Source: an uncultured Flavobacteriaceae bacterium
GTDB lineage: Bacteria; Bacteroidota; Bacteroidia; Flavobacteriales; Flavobacteriaceae
Assembly (NCBI GenBank): GCA_905182835.1
Contig: CAJJDI010000001.1
Span: 37,781-101,780, forward strand
Reading direction: 5' to 3'
DNA: 64,000 nt
In this document: positions 47,576-56,942 of the stretch, piece after piece
Layout of the letters: each line of letters opens with the position of its first letter
Position numbering within the stretch: the first letter of the stretch is position 1
Notes under the pieces: model-generated
Database searches by the model: none
Told to the model about the DNA's origin: nothing
Seen by the model: only the letters and a program-made list of their open reading frames with translations
Translations under genes and position numbers: made by a program

Positions 47576-50500
47576 ATGAAAAAAATAACGTTAATACTAG
47601 TAATAATTGCTTGTTCATTTTCTGATCAAACATTTTCTCAAAACATTGATACTGATCAATATTCTGCATTAGAATATAGATTACTGGGCCCTTTTAGAGG
47701 AGGCAGAAGCGCTGCAGTTACAGGAGTTCCAAATAAACCAAATTTATATTATTTCGGTTCAGCTGGCGGAGGTGTTTGGAAAACTGAAAATGGAGGAGAG
47801 CAGTGGAAAAATATTTCAGACGGTTATTTTGGCGGCAGTATAGGTTCGGTAACAGTGTCTAAAAGTGATCCGAATGTCATTTATGTTGGCGGAGGAGAAA
47901 AAACTGTCAGAGGAAATGTATCGTCTGGTTATGGAGTATGGAAGAGTATTGACGCAGGAAAAACATGGTCTTTTTCAGGCTTAAAAAACTCTAGACATAT
48001 TCCTAGAATTTCAGTAGACCCAAAGGATCACAACATTGTATATGCCGGAGTTTTAGGAGATATTTATAAGGCAAATGAAGATAGGGGATTGTACAAGAGT
48101 ATAAACGGAGGAGATAGCTGGGAGAAAATATTGTTTTCAAACGAAAATTCAGGTATAGTAGATCTAATTATTGACCCTACTAATTCAAGAGTTATTTACG
48201 CTTCAACTTGGAACGTTAGAAGAACACCATATAGTTTAAGTTCTGGGGGAGATGGCTCTGCACTTTGGAAAAGTGTAGATAGCGGTAAAACCTGGAAAGA
48301 AATATCTTTAAATGCAGGCTTCCCTACTTCAACTTTGGGAATCATTGGAGTTACGGTATCCCCTGTAAATAACAATAAAGTATGGGCTATTATCGAAAAT
48401 AAAGATAAAGGTGGATTATATCTTAGTAATGACGGAGGAGAGACTTGGAGCATAGTGAATGCTGAAAGAAAATTAAGACAACGAGCTTGGTATTACACTA
48501 GAGTTTATGCAGACTCGCAAGATGAAAATCTGGTTTATGTTTTAAATGTTAGATATCATAAAAGTACAGATGGAGGAAAAAACTTTAAAACTTACAATGC
48601 TCCACATGGGGACCATCACGACTTATGGATCTCACCTGAAAATCCAAAAAGAATGATAATTGGAGATGATGGCGGAGCACAAGTATCTTACGATGGAGGT
48701 GAAAATTGGAGTACATATATGAATCAACCAACATCACAATTTTATAGAGTTACAACAGATAACCATTTTCCATTTAGAATATATGCGGCCCAACAAGATA
48801 ATTCAACGATACGAATAAACCATAGATCTAGTGGGCGCTCAATAAGTGAATCTGATTGGGAATCAACGGCAGGTGGTGAATCTGCTCATATTGCTGTAGA
48901 CCCTTCAAATAACGAAATCGTTTATGGAGGTAGTTACGATGGGTTTTTATCAAGAGTTAACCATGACACGAAATCACTAAGATCAATTAGTGTGTGGCCA
49001 GATAACCCTATGGGTCATGGAGCTGAAGGAATGAAATATAGATTTCAATGGAATTTTCCAATAATTTTCTCAAAGCATAACCCAAAGAAATTATATACCT
49101 TTTCAAACCAGGTACATGTAACTGAAAATGAAGGACAATCATGGGACATAATTAGCCCTGATTTAACAAGAAATGACCCTAAAAAATTAAAATCATCTGG
49201 AGGGCCTATAACTCAGGACAACACTTCGGTAGAATATTATTGTACAATATTTGCTGCTCAGGAATCTTCTTTAAAAGAAGGGTTGATTTGGGTAGGTAGT
49301 GATGACGGTTTAATTCATGTTACAAAAAATGGGGGAGAAACATGGGACAATGTAACTCCGAAAAACATGCCAGATTGGACTATGATAAATAGTATAGAAC
49401 CTAGCACTTTTGATCCAGGAACTTGTTATGTAGCAGGAACAAGATATAAATCTGGAGATTTTAATCCTTATTTATATAAAACTACTGATTATGGAAAATC
49501 TTGGTCAAAAATAACTAAAGGTATTGATGAAGAACATTTTACTAGAGTTTTAAGAGAAGATCCAGCGAATAAAAATATTTTATATGCAGGTACAGAAACA
49601 GGGATGTATATATCTTTTAATAGAGGTGAAAATTGGACACCATTTCAGTTAAATTTGCCGATTGTTCCAATAACCGACCTGACTATAAAAAATAATAGTC
49701 TAATTGTCGCAACACAAGGAAGAAGTTTATGGATGATTGACGATTTAACAGTATTGCACCAAGCATATATAAATAACTTGGATAAAGAAAGGTTGCCATA
49801 TAATAACCTTCATGAAAACATTCTGTATAAGCCAAAGAATGTATATAGAACAGCTGGAAGTAAAACTAGTAGAAATAATTTGACTGAGGGTGAAAATTTA
49901 GACAATGGAGTTATCACATATTTTAATATTACAAACTATAAGGATAAAGATGAGGTTACTTTAACGTATTTAAACAATAAAAGAGATACAATAGTTTCCT
50001 TTGGAAATAATTTAAAAGGAAAAAAGAATTTAAAAGTTGAAAAAGGAGCGAATAAATTTTCTTGGAATATGTATTATGATGGGGCAAGTGACTTTAAGGG
50101 CATGGTCCTTTGGTGGGCTAGTTTAAGTGGACCAAAGGCTGTCCCTGGCAGTTATTATGTTGATTTAAATTTCAATGGAAAGGTGATTTCGAAATCGTTT
50201 AATATTCTGATTGACCCAAGGTCGGAGAGCTCAACGTTAAAGATGGAAGAACAATTTAAATTTATTAGCTCTATTAATGAAACAGTAGACAAGGCTCATA
50301 AATCTATTAAAAAAATTAGAAATATTAAAAATCAGCTATCAATGTTTATTAAAGATTATTCTGAAAATGACGTTAAAGAGTTAATTGATAAAGCATCTGT
50401 TTTGGAAGGCAAGCTCTCATCTATAGAAAAAGAATTATATCAAACTCAAAACAGAAGCGGCCAAGACCCTTTAAACTTCCCTATTAGACTTACAAATAAG

Positions 50501-50695
50501 CTAGCTCATTTAAACTCTTTAGTAAGTATGGGTGATTTTCCTCCAACCTTACAAGACATTAAAGTGAAAGACTTTCTTACAGAAGAAATAAATAAGAGTC
50601 TTGAAAGATTTGATAAATTAATAGAGGATGAAATTATTGGATTTAATAATCTTTTTAATTCTAATAATTTAAACCACATCATAACTACTAATTAA
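47576..50695 (+). CDS. secreted BNR-repeat beta-propeller protein (VPS10/sortilin-like)
   Basis: A 1039-residue protein with a signal peptide (ITLILVIIACSFSDQTFSQ) and repeated S-x-D-G-G-x-x-W motifs (GGVWKTENGGEQWKN, SIDAGKTWSFSG, SNDGGETWS and others) that form a two-lobed propeller as in VPS10/sortilin and GH74 proteins. Flavobacterial relatives are often called 'glycosyl hydrolase'; no catalytic residue is identifiable, so I do not assert enzyme activity. The C-terminal part (about 890-1039) is helical. There is no T9SS sorting tail. It shares the strand with hemH and HemJ. Confidence 0.82.
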   Translation: MKKITLILVIIACSFSDQTFSQNIDTDQYSALEYRLLGPFRGGRSAAVTGVPNKPNLYYFGSAGGGVWKTENGGEQWKNISDGYFGGSIGSVTVSKSDPNVIYVGGGEKTVRGNVSSGYGVWKSIDAGKTWSFSGLKNSRHIPRISVDPKDHNIVYAGVLGDIYKANEDRGLYKSINGGDSWEKILFSNENSGIVDLIIDPTNSRVIYASTWNVRRTPYSLSSGGDGSALWKSVDSGKTWKEISLNAGFPTSTLGIIGVTVSPVNNNKVWAIIENKDKGGLYLSNDGGETWSIVNAERKLRQRAWYYTRVYADSQDENLVYVLNVRYHKSTDGGKNFKTYNAPHGDHHDLWISPENPKRMIIGDDGGAQVSYDGGENWSTYMNQPTSQFYRVTTDNHFPFRIYAAQQDNSTIRINHRSSGRSISESDWESTAGGESAHIAVDPSNNEIVYGGSYDGFLSRVNHDTKSLRSISVWPDNPMGHGAEGMKYRFQWNFPIIFSKHNPKKLYTFSNQVHVTENEGQSWDIISPDLTRNDPKKLKSSGGPITQDNTSVEYYCTIFAAQESSLKEGLIWVGSDDGLIHVTKNGGETWDNVTPKNMPDWTMINSIEPSTFDPGTCYVAGTRYKSGDFNPYLYKTTDYGKSWSKITKGIDEEHFTRVLREDPANKNILYAGTETGMYISFNRGENWTPFQLNLPIVPITDLTIKNNSLIVATQGRSLWMIDDLTVLHQAYINNLDKERLPYNNLHENILYKPKNVYRTAGSKTSRNNLTEGENLDNGVITYFNITNYKDKDEVTLTYLNNKRDTIVSFGNNLKGKKNLKVEKGANKFSWNMYYDGASDFKGMVLWWASLSGPKAVPGSYYVDLNFNGKVISKSFNILIDPRSESSTLKMEEQFKFISSINETVDKAHKSIKKIRNIKNQLSMFIKDYSENDVKELIDKASVLEGKLSSIEKELYQTQNRSGQDPLNFPIRLTNKLAHLNSLVSMGDFPPTLQDIKVKDFLTEEINKSLERFDKLIEDEIIGFNNLFNSNNLNHIITTN

Positions 50696-50697
50696 TT

Positions 50698-51234
50698 ATG
50701 GAATACTATCAGTATTTAAAATCACTACACTTAATATTTGTTATAACATGGTTTGCAGGGTTATTCTACATACCTAGATTATTTATTTATCATATTGAAG
50801 CAAACTCCAAACCTAAAGATCAAAAAGACATATTAATTGAGCAATTTAAAATTATGTCAAAAAGACTTTGGCTTATCATTACATGGCCATCTGCTATTTT
50901 AGCAATTGGTTTTGCAATAGCTCTATTTGTATTAAACCCAGGTCTTATCAACCTTGATTGGATGAAGGTTAAATTAATTTTTGTTTTCTTGTTAATACTA
51001 TATCATATAAAAACTCATTTAATATATAAAGAACTTCAAAATGATAAAATAAACTATTCTTCTAATTTTATGCGTTACTGGAATGAAGGGGCAACGATAA
51101 TATTATTTTCAGTAGTTTTTTTAATCACTTTAAAAAGCGCTACAAGTTGGATTTTTGGAGTTTTAGGTATAATATCTCTATCATTTTTTTTGGCCTTAGG
51201 AATTAAACTTTACAAAAAGGCAAGAAATGAATAA
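50698..51234 (+). CDS. hemJ: CopD/HemJ-family membrane protein, probable protoporphyrinogen IX oxidase
   Basis: A 178-residue protein with four or five helices. The N-terminal LKSLHLIFVITWFAGLFYIPRLFIYH has the histidine and glycine pattern of HemJ, and a second conserved stretch (KRLWLIITWPSAI) contains the basic residue seen in the family. HemJ oxidises protoporphyrinogen IX. The other heme genes nearby support this call over a copper-resistance role. It begins 2 bases after the BNR gene and overlaps the sensor kinase by 8 bases. Confidence 0.78.
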   Translation: MEYYQYLKSLHLIFVITWFAGLFYIPRLFIYHIEANSKPKDQKDILIEQFKIMSKRLWLIITWPSAILAIGFAIALFVLNPGLINLDWMKVKLIFVFLLILYHIKTHLIYKELQNDKINYSSNFMRYWNEGATIILFSVVFLITLKSATSWIFGVLGIISLSFFLALGIKLYKKARNE

Positions 51235-52681
51235 CTCGAAATTAAAAGGAATTTCACTAAGGTTTAGAATATTTATTTTTATGATTTTGATGGTTGTTAT
51301 TTCATCAATATTCGTAGCAATAGTTACTTTAATTGAATATAATAATCAATCTGAATATTATCATAATGAAAGATTAGAGAGAAAAGAAAATCAATTAATA
51401 TTAAGCCTTAATTACGTAATTCAAAATTCAATTTTTACTAATGATAATATTATTAAAAACATCAGTGATAGTAAGATTGATGAAATTTCTAATATCCAAA
51501 ACATAGAGTTTAAGCTTTATGGCTTAAATGGGGATTTAATAAAAAACTCTGATTTAGACTCTAATGTAGATTTGTTAGAATTAAAAATACCCAATACTAT
51601 AATTGATAAATTTAAAAGTGAGAATATAAATAGATATGTGGAAAATAATATAGATAACAAGAACTATAAAGTAGCATATGATATACTGAAAGATCAAAAT
51701 AAAAGACCAATTGGGATCTTGTATATTCCTTATTACGAATTTGATGTCTTCAATTATGACAAATTAAACTCAATACTGTATGGTCTTGGACTTGTTTTAT
51801 TTAATATAATTATTATTTCTACACTGTTTGCTTATTTATTATCACGATACATAACAAAACCACTTTTTCAAATAAGCAACAGACTGAAGTCGACTAAACT
51901 ATCACAAGATGATAATAAAATTACTCTTAAAAATCCTCCAAGAGAATTAGCTGAATTGGTTAATTCATATAACCTTATGATTGATGAGTTGGAAGTGAAT
52001 GCTGTGAAATTAGCAAAAAGCGAAAGGGAAAGTGCCTGGAGAGAAATGGCAAAACAGGTTGCTCATGAGATTAAAAATCCACTTACTCCAATGAGACTCA
52101 CTATTCAGTCTTTTCAAAGGAATTTTAGTGCTGATAAAGAAAACATCGACACAATAGTTAATGAGTTTTCAAACACATTGATACAACAAATTGATGTGTT
52201 GACTTCTATTGCTAGCGCATTTTCAGATTTTGCAAAAATGCCCGAACAGAAAAAAGAATTATTAAACGTAAAGGAAATTATTGAGTCTGGTCTAGATATT
52301 TTTGACAAGAATTTTATTAATTTTTCATTTGACAATAACGAAATTTTGGCAAACTTAGATAAATCCCAATTAATTAGGGTGTTAACCAATTTAGTAAAAA
52401 ATGCAATACAGTCTATTCCTGAGGGAAGAACTCCGCTTATAGATGTTTATTTATCTAGTACAAATAGCAATGTAATTATTAAAATTAGCGACAATGGTTC
52501 TGGAATTGAAGAAGAAAATAGGTTAAAAATATTTGAGCCGAGATTCACTACTAAATCTAGCGGAATGGGATTAGGGTTATCTATGATTAGTAGTATTATT
52601 AAATCCTTTAATGGAACAATTGACTTCGAAACTAAAAAAAATATAGGGACCACATTTTCATTAACTTTCCCAAAAAATTAA
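51227..52681 (+). CDS. sensor histidine kinase (orphan)
   Basis: A 484-residue membrane kinase: N-terminal helix, an extracytoplasmic sensing region of about 145 residues, a second helix, a HAMP region, the HisKA domain with phosphoacceptor H280 in AHEIKNPLTPMRL, and an HATPase domain (NLVKNAIQSI, DNGSGIEEE, GMGLGLSM). The NPLTP form is that of NtrY-type kinases. No response regulator is adjacent. Its start overlaps hemJ by 8 bases, so both are expressed together. Confidence 0.92.
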   Translation: MNNSKLKGISLRFRIFIFMILMVVISSIFVAIVTLIEYNNQSEYYHNERLERKENQLILSLNYVIQNSIFTNDNIIKNISDSKIDEISNIQNIEFKLYGLNGDLIKNSDLDSNVDLLELKIPNTIIDKFKSENINRYVENNIDNKNYKVAYDILKDQNKRPIGILYIPYYEFDVFNYDKLNSILYGLGLVLFNIIIISTLFAYLLSRYITKPLFQISNRLKSTKLSQDDNKITLKNPPRELAELVNSYNLMIDELEVNAVKLAKSERESAWREMAKQVAHEIKNPLTPMRLTIQSFQRNFSADKENIDTIVNEFSNTLIQQIDVLTSIASAFSDFAKMPEQKKELLNVKEIIESGLDIFDKNFINFSFDNNEILANLDKSQLIRVLTNLVKNAIQSIPEGRTPLIDVYLSSTNSNVIIKISDNGSGIEEENRLKIFEPRFTTKSSGMGLGLSMISSIIKSFNGTIDFETKKNIGTTFSLTFPKN

Positions 52682-52683
52682 AT

Positions 52684-53460
52684 ATGAAATTTGAAAACAT
52701 ACTAATAGAAACTAAGGATAAGATATCTACAATTACCATTAATAGACCTAATAAATTAAATGCACTTAACATACTTACAATTAAGGAGCTTCATAATGCA
52801 TTAGAAGCCCTATCTAGTGATAATTCCTGTAAGGTTGTAGTTATAACTGGTTCAGGGACTAAAGCATTTGTAGCCGGAGCTGACATAAGTGAGTTTTATA
52901 AATTTTCTAAACAAGAAGGATATCAATTGTCACAAGACGGACAAACAAATCTTTTCGATTTTATTGAGAATTACTCCAAGCCTGTCATAGCTGCAATTAA
53001 TGGCTATGCCTTAGGTGGTGGGCTAGAATTGGCAATGGCCTGTCATATTAGAATAGCTAGTAAAAACACGTTAATGGGGCTTCCAGAAGTTTCACTTGGA
53101 GTAACTCCTGGATATGGAGGAACGCAAAGACTAGCTCAATTAATTGGAAAAGGTAGAGCAATGGAATTAATTTTGAGCGCAAACATGATTAATGCTGAAA
53201 GAGGAGAGAAATTAGGACTAACAAACCATACAACTACTCAAGATGAGCTAATACAATTCACTTACGAGTTGGCACGAAAAATGACAACCAATTCATCTAC
53301 TGCAATTGCAGCTTCTATAAAATGCATCAATTCTAATTTTAAAGACGGTGAAAATGGTTATATTACAGAAATAAATGAATTTAGCAATTGTTTTCAATCA
53401 GAAGATTTTATTGAAGGTACTAATGCATTTATTGAAAAAAGAAAAGCAAAATTTAAATAA
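52684..53460 (+). CDS. enoyl-CoA hydratase/isomerase family protein
   Basis: A 258-residue crotonase-fold enzyme, probably hydrating trans-2-enoyl-CoA. The oxyanion-hole segments AFVAGADISEF and GGGLELAMAC and the two catalytic glutamates (GGLELAMA, LPEVSLGVTPGYGGTQRL) are intact, so it should be a true hydratase. It starts 2 bases after the kinase gene. A weak terminator follows. Confidence 0.93.
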   Translation: MKFENILIETKDKISTITINRPNKLNALNILTIKELHNALEALSSDNSCKVVVITGSGTKAFVAGADISEFYKFSKQEGYQLSQDGQTNLFDFIENYSKPVIAAINGYALGGGLELAMACHIRIASKNTLMGLPEVSLGVTPGYGGTQRLAQLIGKGRAMELILSANMINAERGEKLGLTNHTTTQDELIQFTYELARKMTTNSSTAIAASIKCINSNFKDGENGYITEINEFSNCFQSEDFIEGTNAFIEKRKAKFK

Positions 53461-53489
53461 CAATTTCTCTCCCCCCTCGTTATTTTTTT
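53455..53489 (+). terminator. possible terminator after the enoyl-CoA hydratase gene
   Basis: AAATAAC (53455-53461) and GTTATTT (53479-53485) pair around a 17-base loop and a T-run follows. The stem is short and AT-rich with a long loop, so the call is tentative. Confidence 0.35.
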
Positions 53490-53552
53490 GAATTTAACTT
53501 ATAATAAAAATTATTTAAGAAATAATTAACTCATCAAAAAGAGCTTACTAGT

Positions 53553-53560
53553 TATTTTTG
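53553..53560 (+). promoter_or_regulatory. possible -7 box of the plug-domain gene
   Basis: TATTTTTG at 53553-53560 fits TAnnTTTG, 18 bases before the ATG at 53578. No TTG occurs at the usual upstream distance. Confidence 0.3.
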
Positions 53561-53577
53561 TAGAAATAAAAAAAAAC

Positions 53578-55626
53578 ATGCGCAAGAATTTATTTATAAT
53601 ATTATTTATATACTCTAATTTTATTTTTTCCCAATATGAAATAATAATTGAAGCTACAGTGTTAGACTACACGACTAATAAGCCTGTAAGTCTAGCAAAC
53701 GTAAGTTTTAAGTATACCAACGTTGGTACCTTTACAAATAATTCGGGTAATTTTAATTTAAAATATGATGAAAAATTAATTTCTCTAGAGGATGTTTTTG
53801 TAATAAATGCAAAAGGGTTCAAGTCTCAGGAGATAAAAGCCTCCGAACTATATAAATTTCTGTTAAACACCAACAAGTTTTATTTAAAACGAGAAAATAC
53901 AATAAATAGTTGGGTTAAGGATTTATCGTTGAGCACAATTGAAGATGCACAACCCAAATTGTTTGGAAAAATATTCACTGTTTCTGGACCAATTCAAGGA
54001 GCCACAATTAGGATAAAAAACTCACTGATAGAATCTCAATCTGATTTTGAAGGCTATTTTAATATCGATGCAGAAGTTGATGACGTATTAATTATTAATT
54101 ATTTAGGGATGACTGAAAAGCAGACTGTAGTAGTTGATTTTAATGATTTATACATATTATTAAAAACGGAAGCTCAAATTTTAGATGAAGTCGTTTTGTC
54201 TTCATCAAAAAACGAAGACAATGAGGTTGATACTGGTTATGGCAAAAAAAATGTTGATGCTGTTGGCTTTTCGAACTCAACAATTACCAAAAAAGATATT
54301 TCTCCAGGAGCTAACAATTTATTAGATGTTATTAGGGGTAGATTTGCTGGAGTTAAAATAGAGGGATTTACCACGCCTAGAATTATAATTAGAGGAGGTA
54401 CCGGATCAATGAATACGCCAGCTTATGCCATCTATGATATTGATGGCTTGATTTTTTCAGACTTCCCATATTTTGTTAACCCACAACAAATTGAAAGTAT
54501 GACAATTTTAAAGTCATACGGTGCAACTAACCGTTATGGAAGCGTTGGTAGAGGAGGTGTGTTTGTAATTAAAATGAATAACCTGTATAAAGGGTCTTCT
54601 CAGATTTTAGACTCTGCACTAATAAAAGGAAATGACTATGCCGAAGAACTAAACATGATTAGTTCAGAAAACAACTCTAAATATATTTTAGAACTTGAAC
54701 AAGCTTCTTCTTTTGAAAATGCGAAAGAGATATATTTGAACCAAACATCATCATTAGAATTTAAATCTATCCCTTACTATTTTGACAGCTACGATTACTT
54801 CGTAAGATGGAACAAAGATTTTGCTTTTGCTATTTTGACTAGCGCGGTTTTGTCTGCTAAAAGTAATCCAAAGGCTTTAAAAGCTATGGCATATAAAATG
54901 GAGACAATTGGCAGAAATAATGATGCTGAATTGATATATGAGCATTTATTTAAAATAAGACCTACTCACGAACAATCCTATAGGGACTTGGCTTTGATTT
55001 ATGCAAAAAACAAGAAGTATGTATTAGCTGCAGATATCTATAAAAAAATTCTACTTAATTTGATTGATGAAGTTGAAGTTTTAGGTCTTCAAAAAACAAT
55101 TGCTAATGAAGCATATCATCTATACACAACGAATCGTGAAGCTTTTGATTTTAAAAACTTCCCGATAAATATTTTAAAAAAATTATTGCCAGACCTAGAC
55201 CTTAATAAAACTCAAAAAATAAACAACGCTAATTTATCACCTATTATTAAGCCACAAGATTTTGGTTATGACTATAGAGTTGTTTTTGACTGGAGCGATT
55301 CAAATATTGAATTTAATGTTCAATTTGTTAGCCCTTCAAAAAAGTTCTTCAACTGGTCTCATACTAAATTTGAAAATAAAAAGCAGTTAGTTGACGAAAT
55401 AAAATTTGGTTACAATACCGAAGAGTTTATAATAGATGACTCTCAAAAAGGAGAATGGCTGGTCAACATTGACAGCTTTAGTATAGAATCAGATATTAAT
55501 CCTACATTTTTAAAATATACGGTTTATAAGAATTACGGCAGAGGTAATGAGATCCACAAGACTAAGTTTATAAATCTAAATAAGTTAAATCAAAAAATAA
55601 CTTTAGATAAGCTTTTCTATAATTAA
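53578..55626 (+). CDS. chimeric CarboxypepD-reg / TonB-plug / TPR / DUF2135-like protein without barrel
   Basis: A 682-residue secreted protein with signal peptide (residues 1-18). Two carboxypeptidase-D regulatory-like repeats (about 20-95 and 128-200) are followed by a TonB receptor plug (about 202-331; LDEVVLSS, LLDVIRGRFAGVKIEG, IIIRGGTGSMNTPAYAIYDIDG, RYGSVGRGGVFVIKM). Instead of a beta-barrel there follow helical repeats (about 430-500) and a beta-rich segment (about 564-630; YDYRVVFDWSDSNIEFNV, GYNTEEFIID) resembling DUF2135/YfaP. It therefore cannot be a transporter; it may be a periplasmic adaptor. Not a known family as a whole. Confidence 0.8.
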   Translation: MRKNLFIILFIYSNFIFSQYEIIIEATVLDYTTNKPVSLANVSFKYTNVGTFTNNSGNFNLKYDEKLISLEDVFVINAKGFKSQEIKASELYKFLLNTNKFYLKRENTINSWVKDLSLSTIEDAQPKLFGKIFTVSGPIQGATIRIKNSLIESQSDFEGYFNIDAEVDDVLIINYLGMTEKQTVVVDFNDLYILLKTEAQILDEVVLSSSKNEDNEVDTGYGKKNVDAVGFSNSTITKKDISPGANNLLDVIRGRFAGVKIEGFTTPRIIIRGGTGSMNTPAYAIYDIDGLIFSDFPYFVNPQQIESMTILKSYGATNRYGSVGRGGVFVIKMNNLYKGSSQILDSALIKGNDYAEELNMISSENNSKYILELEQASSFENAKEIYLNQTSSLEFKSIPYYFDSYDYFVRWNKDFAFAILTSAVLSAKSNPKALKAMAYKMETIGRNNDAELIYEHLFKIRPTHEQSYRDLALIYAKNKKYVLAADIYKKILLNLIDEVEVLGLQKTIANEAYHLYTTNREAFDFKNFPINILKKLLPDLDLNKTQKINNANLSPIIKPQDFGYDYRVVFDWSDSNIEFNVQFVSPSKKFFNWSHTKFENKKQLVDEIKFGYNTEEFIIDDSQKGEWLVNIDSFSIESDINPTFLKYTVYKNYGRGNEIHKTKFINLNKLNQKITLDKLFYN

Positions 55627-56033
55627 CAGTATTCGTTAAAAGCATCTTGTAGGTTTTCAGCAATTAACTCTGCAGGCCTTCCTTCAATGTGATGTCTTTC
55701 TAACATATGAACTAATTCTCCGTCTTTAAATAGCGCCACACAAGGAGAGCTTGGTGGAAAAGGAGCCATATAGTATCTAGCTTTATCTGTAGCCTCTCTG
55801 TCAACTCCTGCAAATACAGTTCCTAAATAGACCGGAGTCTTGCTGTTAGCTAAACTTGCAAGTACACCTGGCCTAGCATTAGCCGCTGCACATCCACACA
55901 CAGAGTTAACTACAATTAATGTTGTCCCTTTTTTCTTTATTAAGTTATCAACTTCACTTTCAGATATTAACTCATCAAAACCATTGACTGTTAATTGCTC
56001 TTTCATCGGGTTAACTAATTCTGGAGGATACAT
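55623..56033 (-). CDS. BrxA/BrxB family bacilliredoxin
   Basis: A 136-residue thioredoxin-fold protein of the YphP/YqiW (DUF1094) family, with the CGC motif at residues 46-48 (SVCGCAAANARPG) in place of CxxC and a conserved MAPFPPSSPCVALFKDGELVHM segment. The family reduces disulfides with bacillithiol in organisms that make it. Its stop codon shares bases with the stop of the plug-domain gene. TATCTTTG at 56060-56067 (minus strand) is a possible -7 box. Confidence 0.9.
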   Translation of the reverse strand: MYPPELVNPMKEQLTVNGFDELISESEVDNLIKKKGTTLIVVNSVCGCAAANARPGVLASLANSKTPVYLGTVFAGVDREATDKARYYMAPFPPSSPCVALFKDGELVHMLERHHIEGRPAELIAENLQDAFNEYC

Positions 56034-56059
56034 ATGTATTTTTTTATAGATTTATTAAA

Positions 56060-56067
56060 CAAAGATA
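56060..56067 (-). promoter_or_regulatory. possible -7 box of the bacilliredoxin gene
   Basis: TATCTTTG on the minus strand fits TAnnTTTG and lies 26 bases before the ATG at 56033. No convincing TTG is found upstream. Confidence 0.35.
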
Positions 56068-56090
56068 CGATTCAAAATTATTTTATTTTT

Positions 56091-56098
56091 TATATTTG
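56091..56098 (+). promoter_or_regulatory. possible -7 box of the ZIP transporter gene
   Basis: TATATTTG at 56091-56098 fits the -7 consensus 15 bases before ATG 56114. The TTG used as start in the track at 56096 lies inside this box, which supports the ATG start. Confidence 0.4.
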
Positions 56099-56113
56099 CA
56101 TAAAATTATCTTC

Positions 56114-56935
56114 ATGGATGAATTATTATCAAGTATAATAAGTTATTTTGAATCTATAGACCCAGTATTAGCAGCGTTATATGCTTCTTTATTTACTTGG
56201 GTGCTTACCGCTATGGGCGCTTCATTAGTTTTCGTTTTTAACGGAATGAATAGAGCTTTATTAGATGGTATGTTAGGTTTTACAGGTGGAGTTATGGTAG
56301 CTGCAAGTTTTTGGAGCTTATTAGCACCTGCAATCGAAATGAGTGGAGGATCAGTAATCCCTGCTGCTGTAGGATTTGGACTTGGTGCATTATTCATATT
56401 CGGGTTAGATAAAGTTCTACCTCATTTACATATTAATTTTGGTGATGATGAAAAGGAAGGGCCTGATACACCCTGGCATAGAACTACACTTTTAGTATTA
56501 GCAATTGCTTTACATAATATTCCTGAAGGACTAGCTGTAGGTGTTTTATTTGGTGGTGTTGCTGCAGGAATCCCTGAAGCTTCTATAGGAGCAGCAGTAG
56601 CCCTTGCTATAGGTATAGGCATACAAAATTTTCCAGAAGGCTTAGCGGTTGCTATGCCTATGAGAAGAAATGGTGCAAGTAAATTTAAAAGCTTTTGGTA
56701 TGGACAAATGTCTGCAATTGTTGAGCCAATAGCTGCAGTTATTGGGGCCCTTGCTGTAACAGTATTTTTGCCAATTTTGCCATACGCATTAGCTTTTGCA
56801 GCAGGTGCTATGATTTTTGTAGTAGTTGAAGAGGTTATTCCTGAAACTCAAAGAGATAAGTATACAGATATTGCTACCCTTGGATTTATTGGAGGGTTTA
56901 TAATAATGATGACTTTAGATGTTTCTTTAGGGTAA
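56114..56935 (+). CDS. ZIP family metal transporter
   Basis: A 273-residue, eight-helix ZIP transporter that would import zinc, iron or another divalent metal. The metal-site motifs HNIPEGLAVGV and NFPEGLAVAMPM (helices 4 and 5) are intact. The first ATG at 56114 is preferred over TTG 56096, which lies in the promoter. It converges on the Feo-associated small gene with a gap of only 7 bases. Confidence 0.94.
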   Translation: MDELLSSIISYFESIDPVLAALYASLFTWVLTAMGASLVFVFNGMNRALLDGMLGFTGGVMVAASFWSLLAPAIEMSGGSVIPAAVGFGLGALFIFGLDKVLPHLHINFGDDEKEGPDTPWHRTTLLVLAIALHNIPEGLAVGVLFGGVAAGIPEASIGAAVALAIGIGIQNFPEGLAVAMPMRRNGASKFKSFWYGQMSAIVEPIAAVIGALAVTVFLPILPYALAFAAGAMIFVVVEEVIPETQRDKYTDIATLGFIGGFIIMMTLDVSLG

Positions 56936-56942
56936 TAACGAC

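Noticed and set aside
53578-55626. Ordinary TonB-dependent receptor (SusC-type)
   Set aside because: At 682 residues with helical repeats after the plug, there is no room or pattern for a 22-strand barrel.
56143-56397. 84-residue minus-strand ORF inside the ZIP gene
   Set aside because: Antisense to membrane helices of the transporter; no independent evidence.
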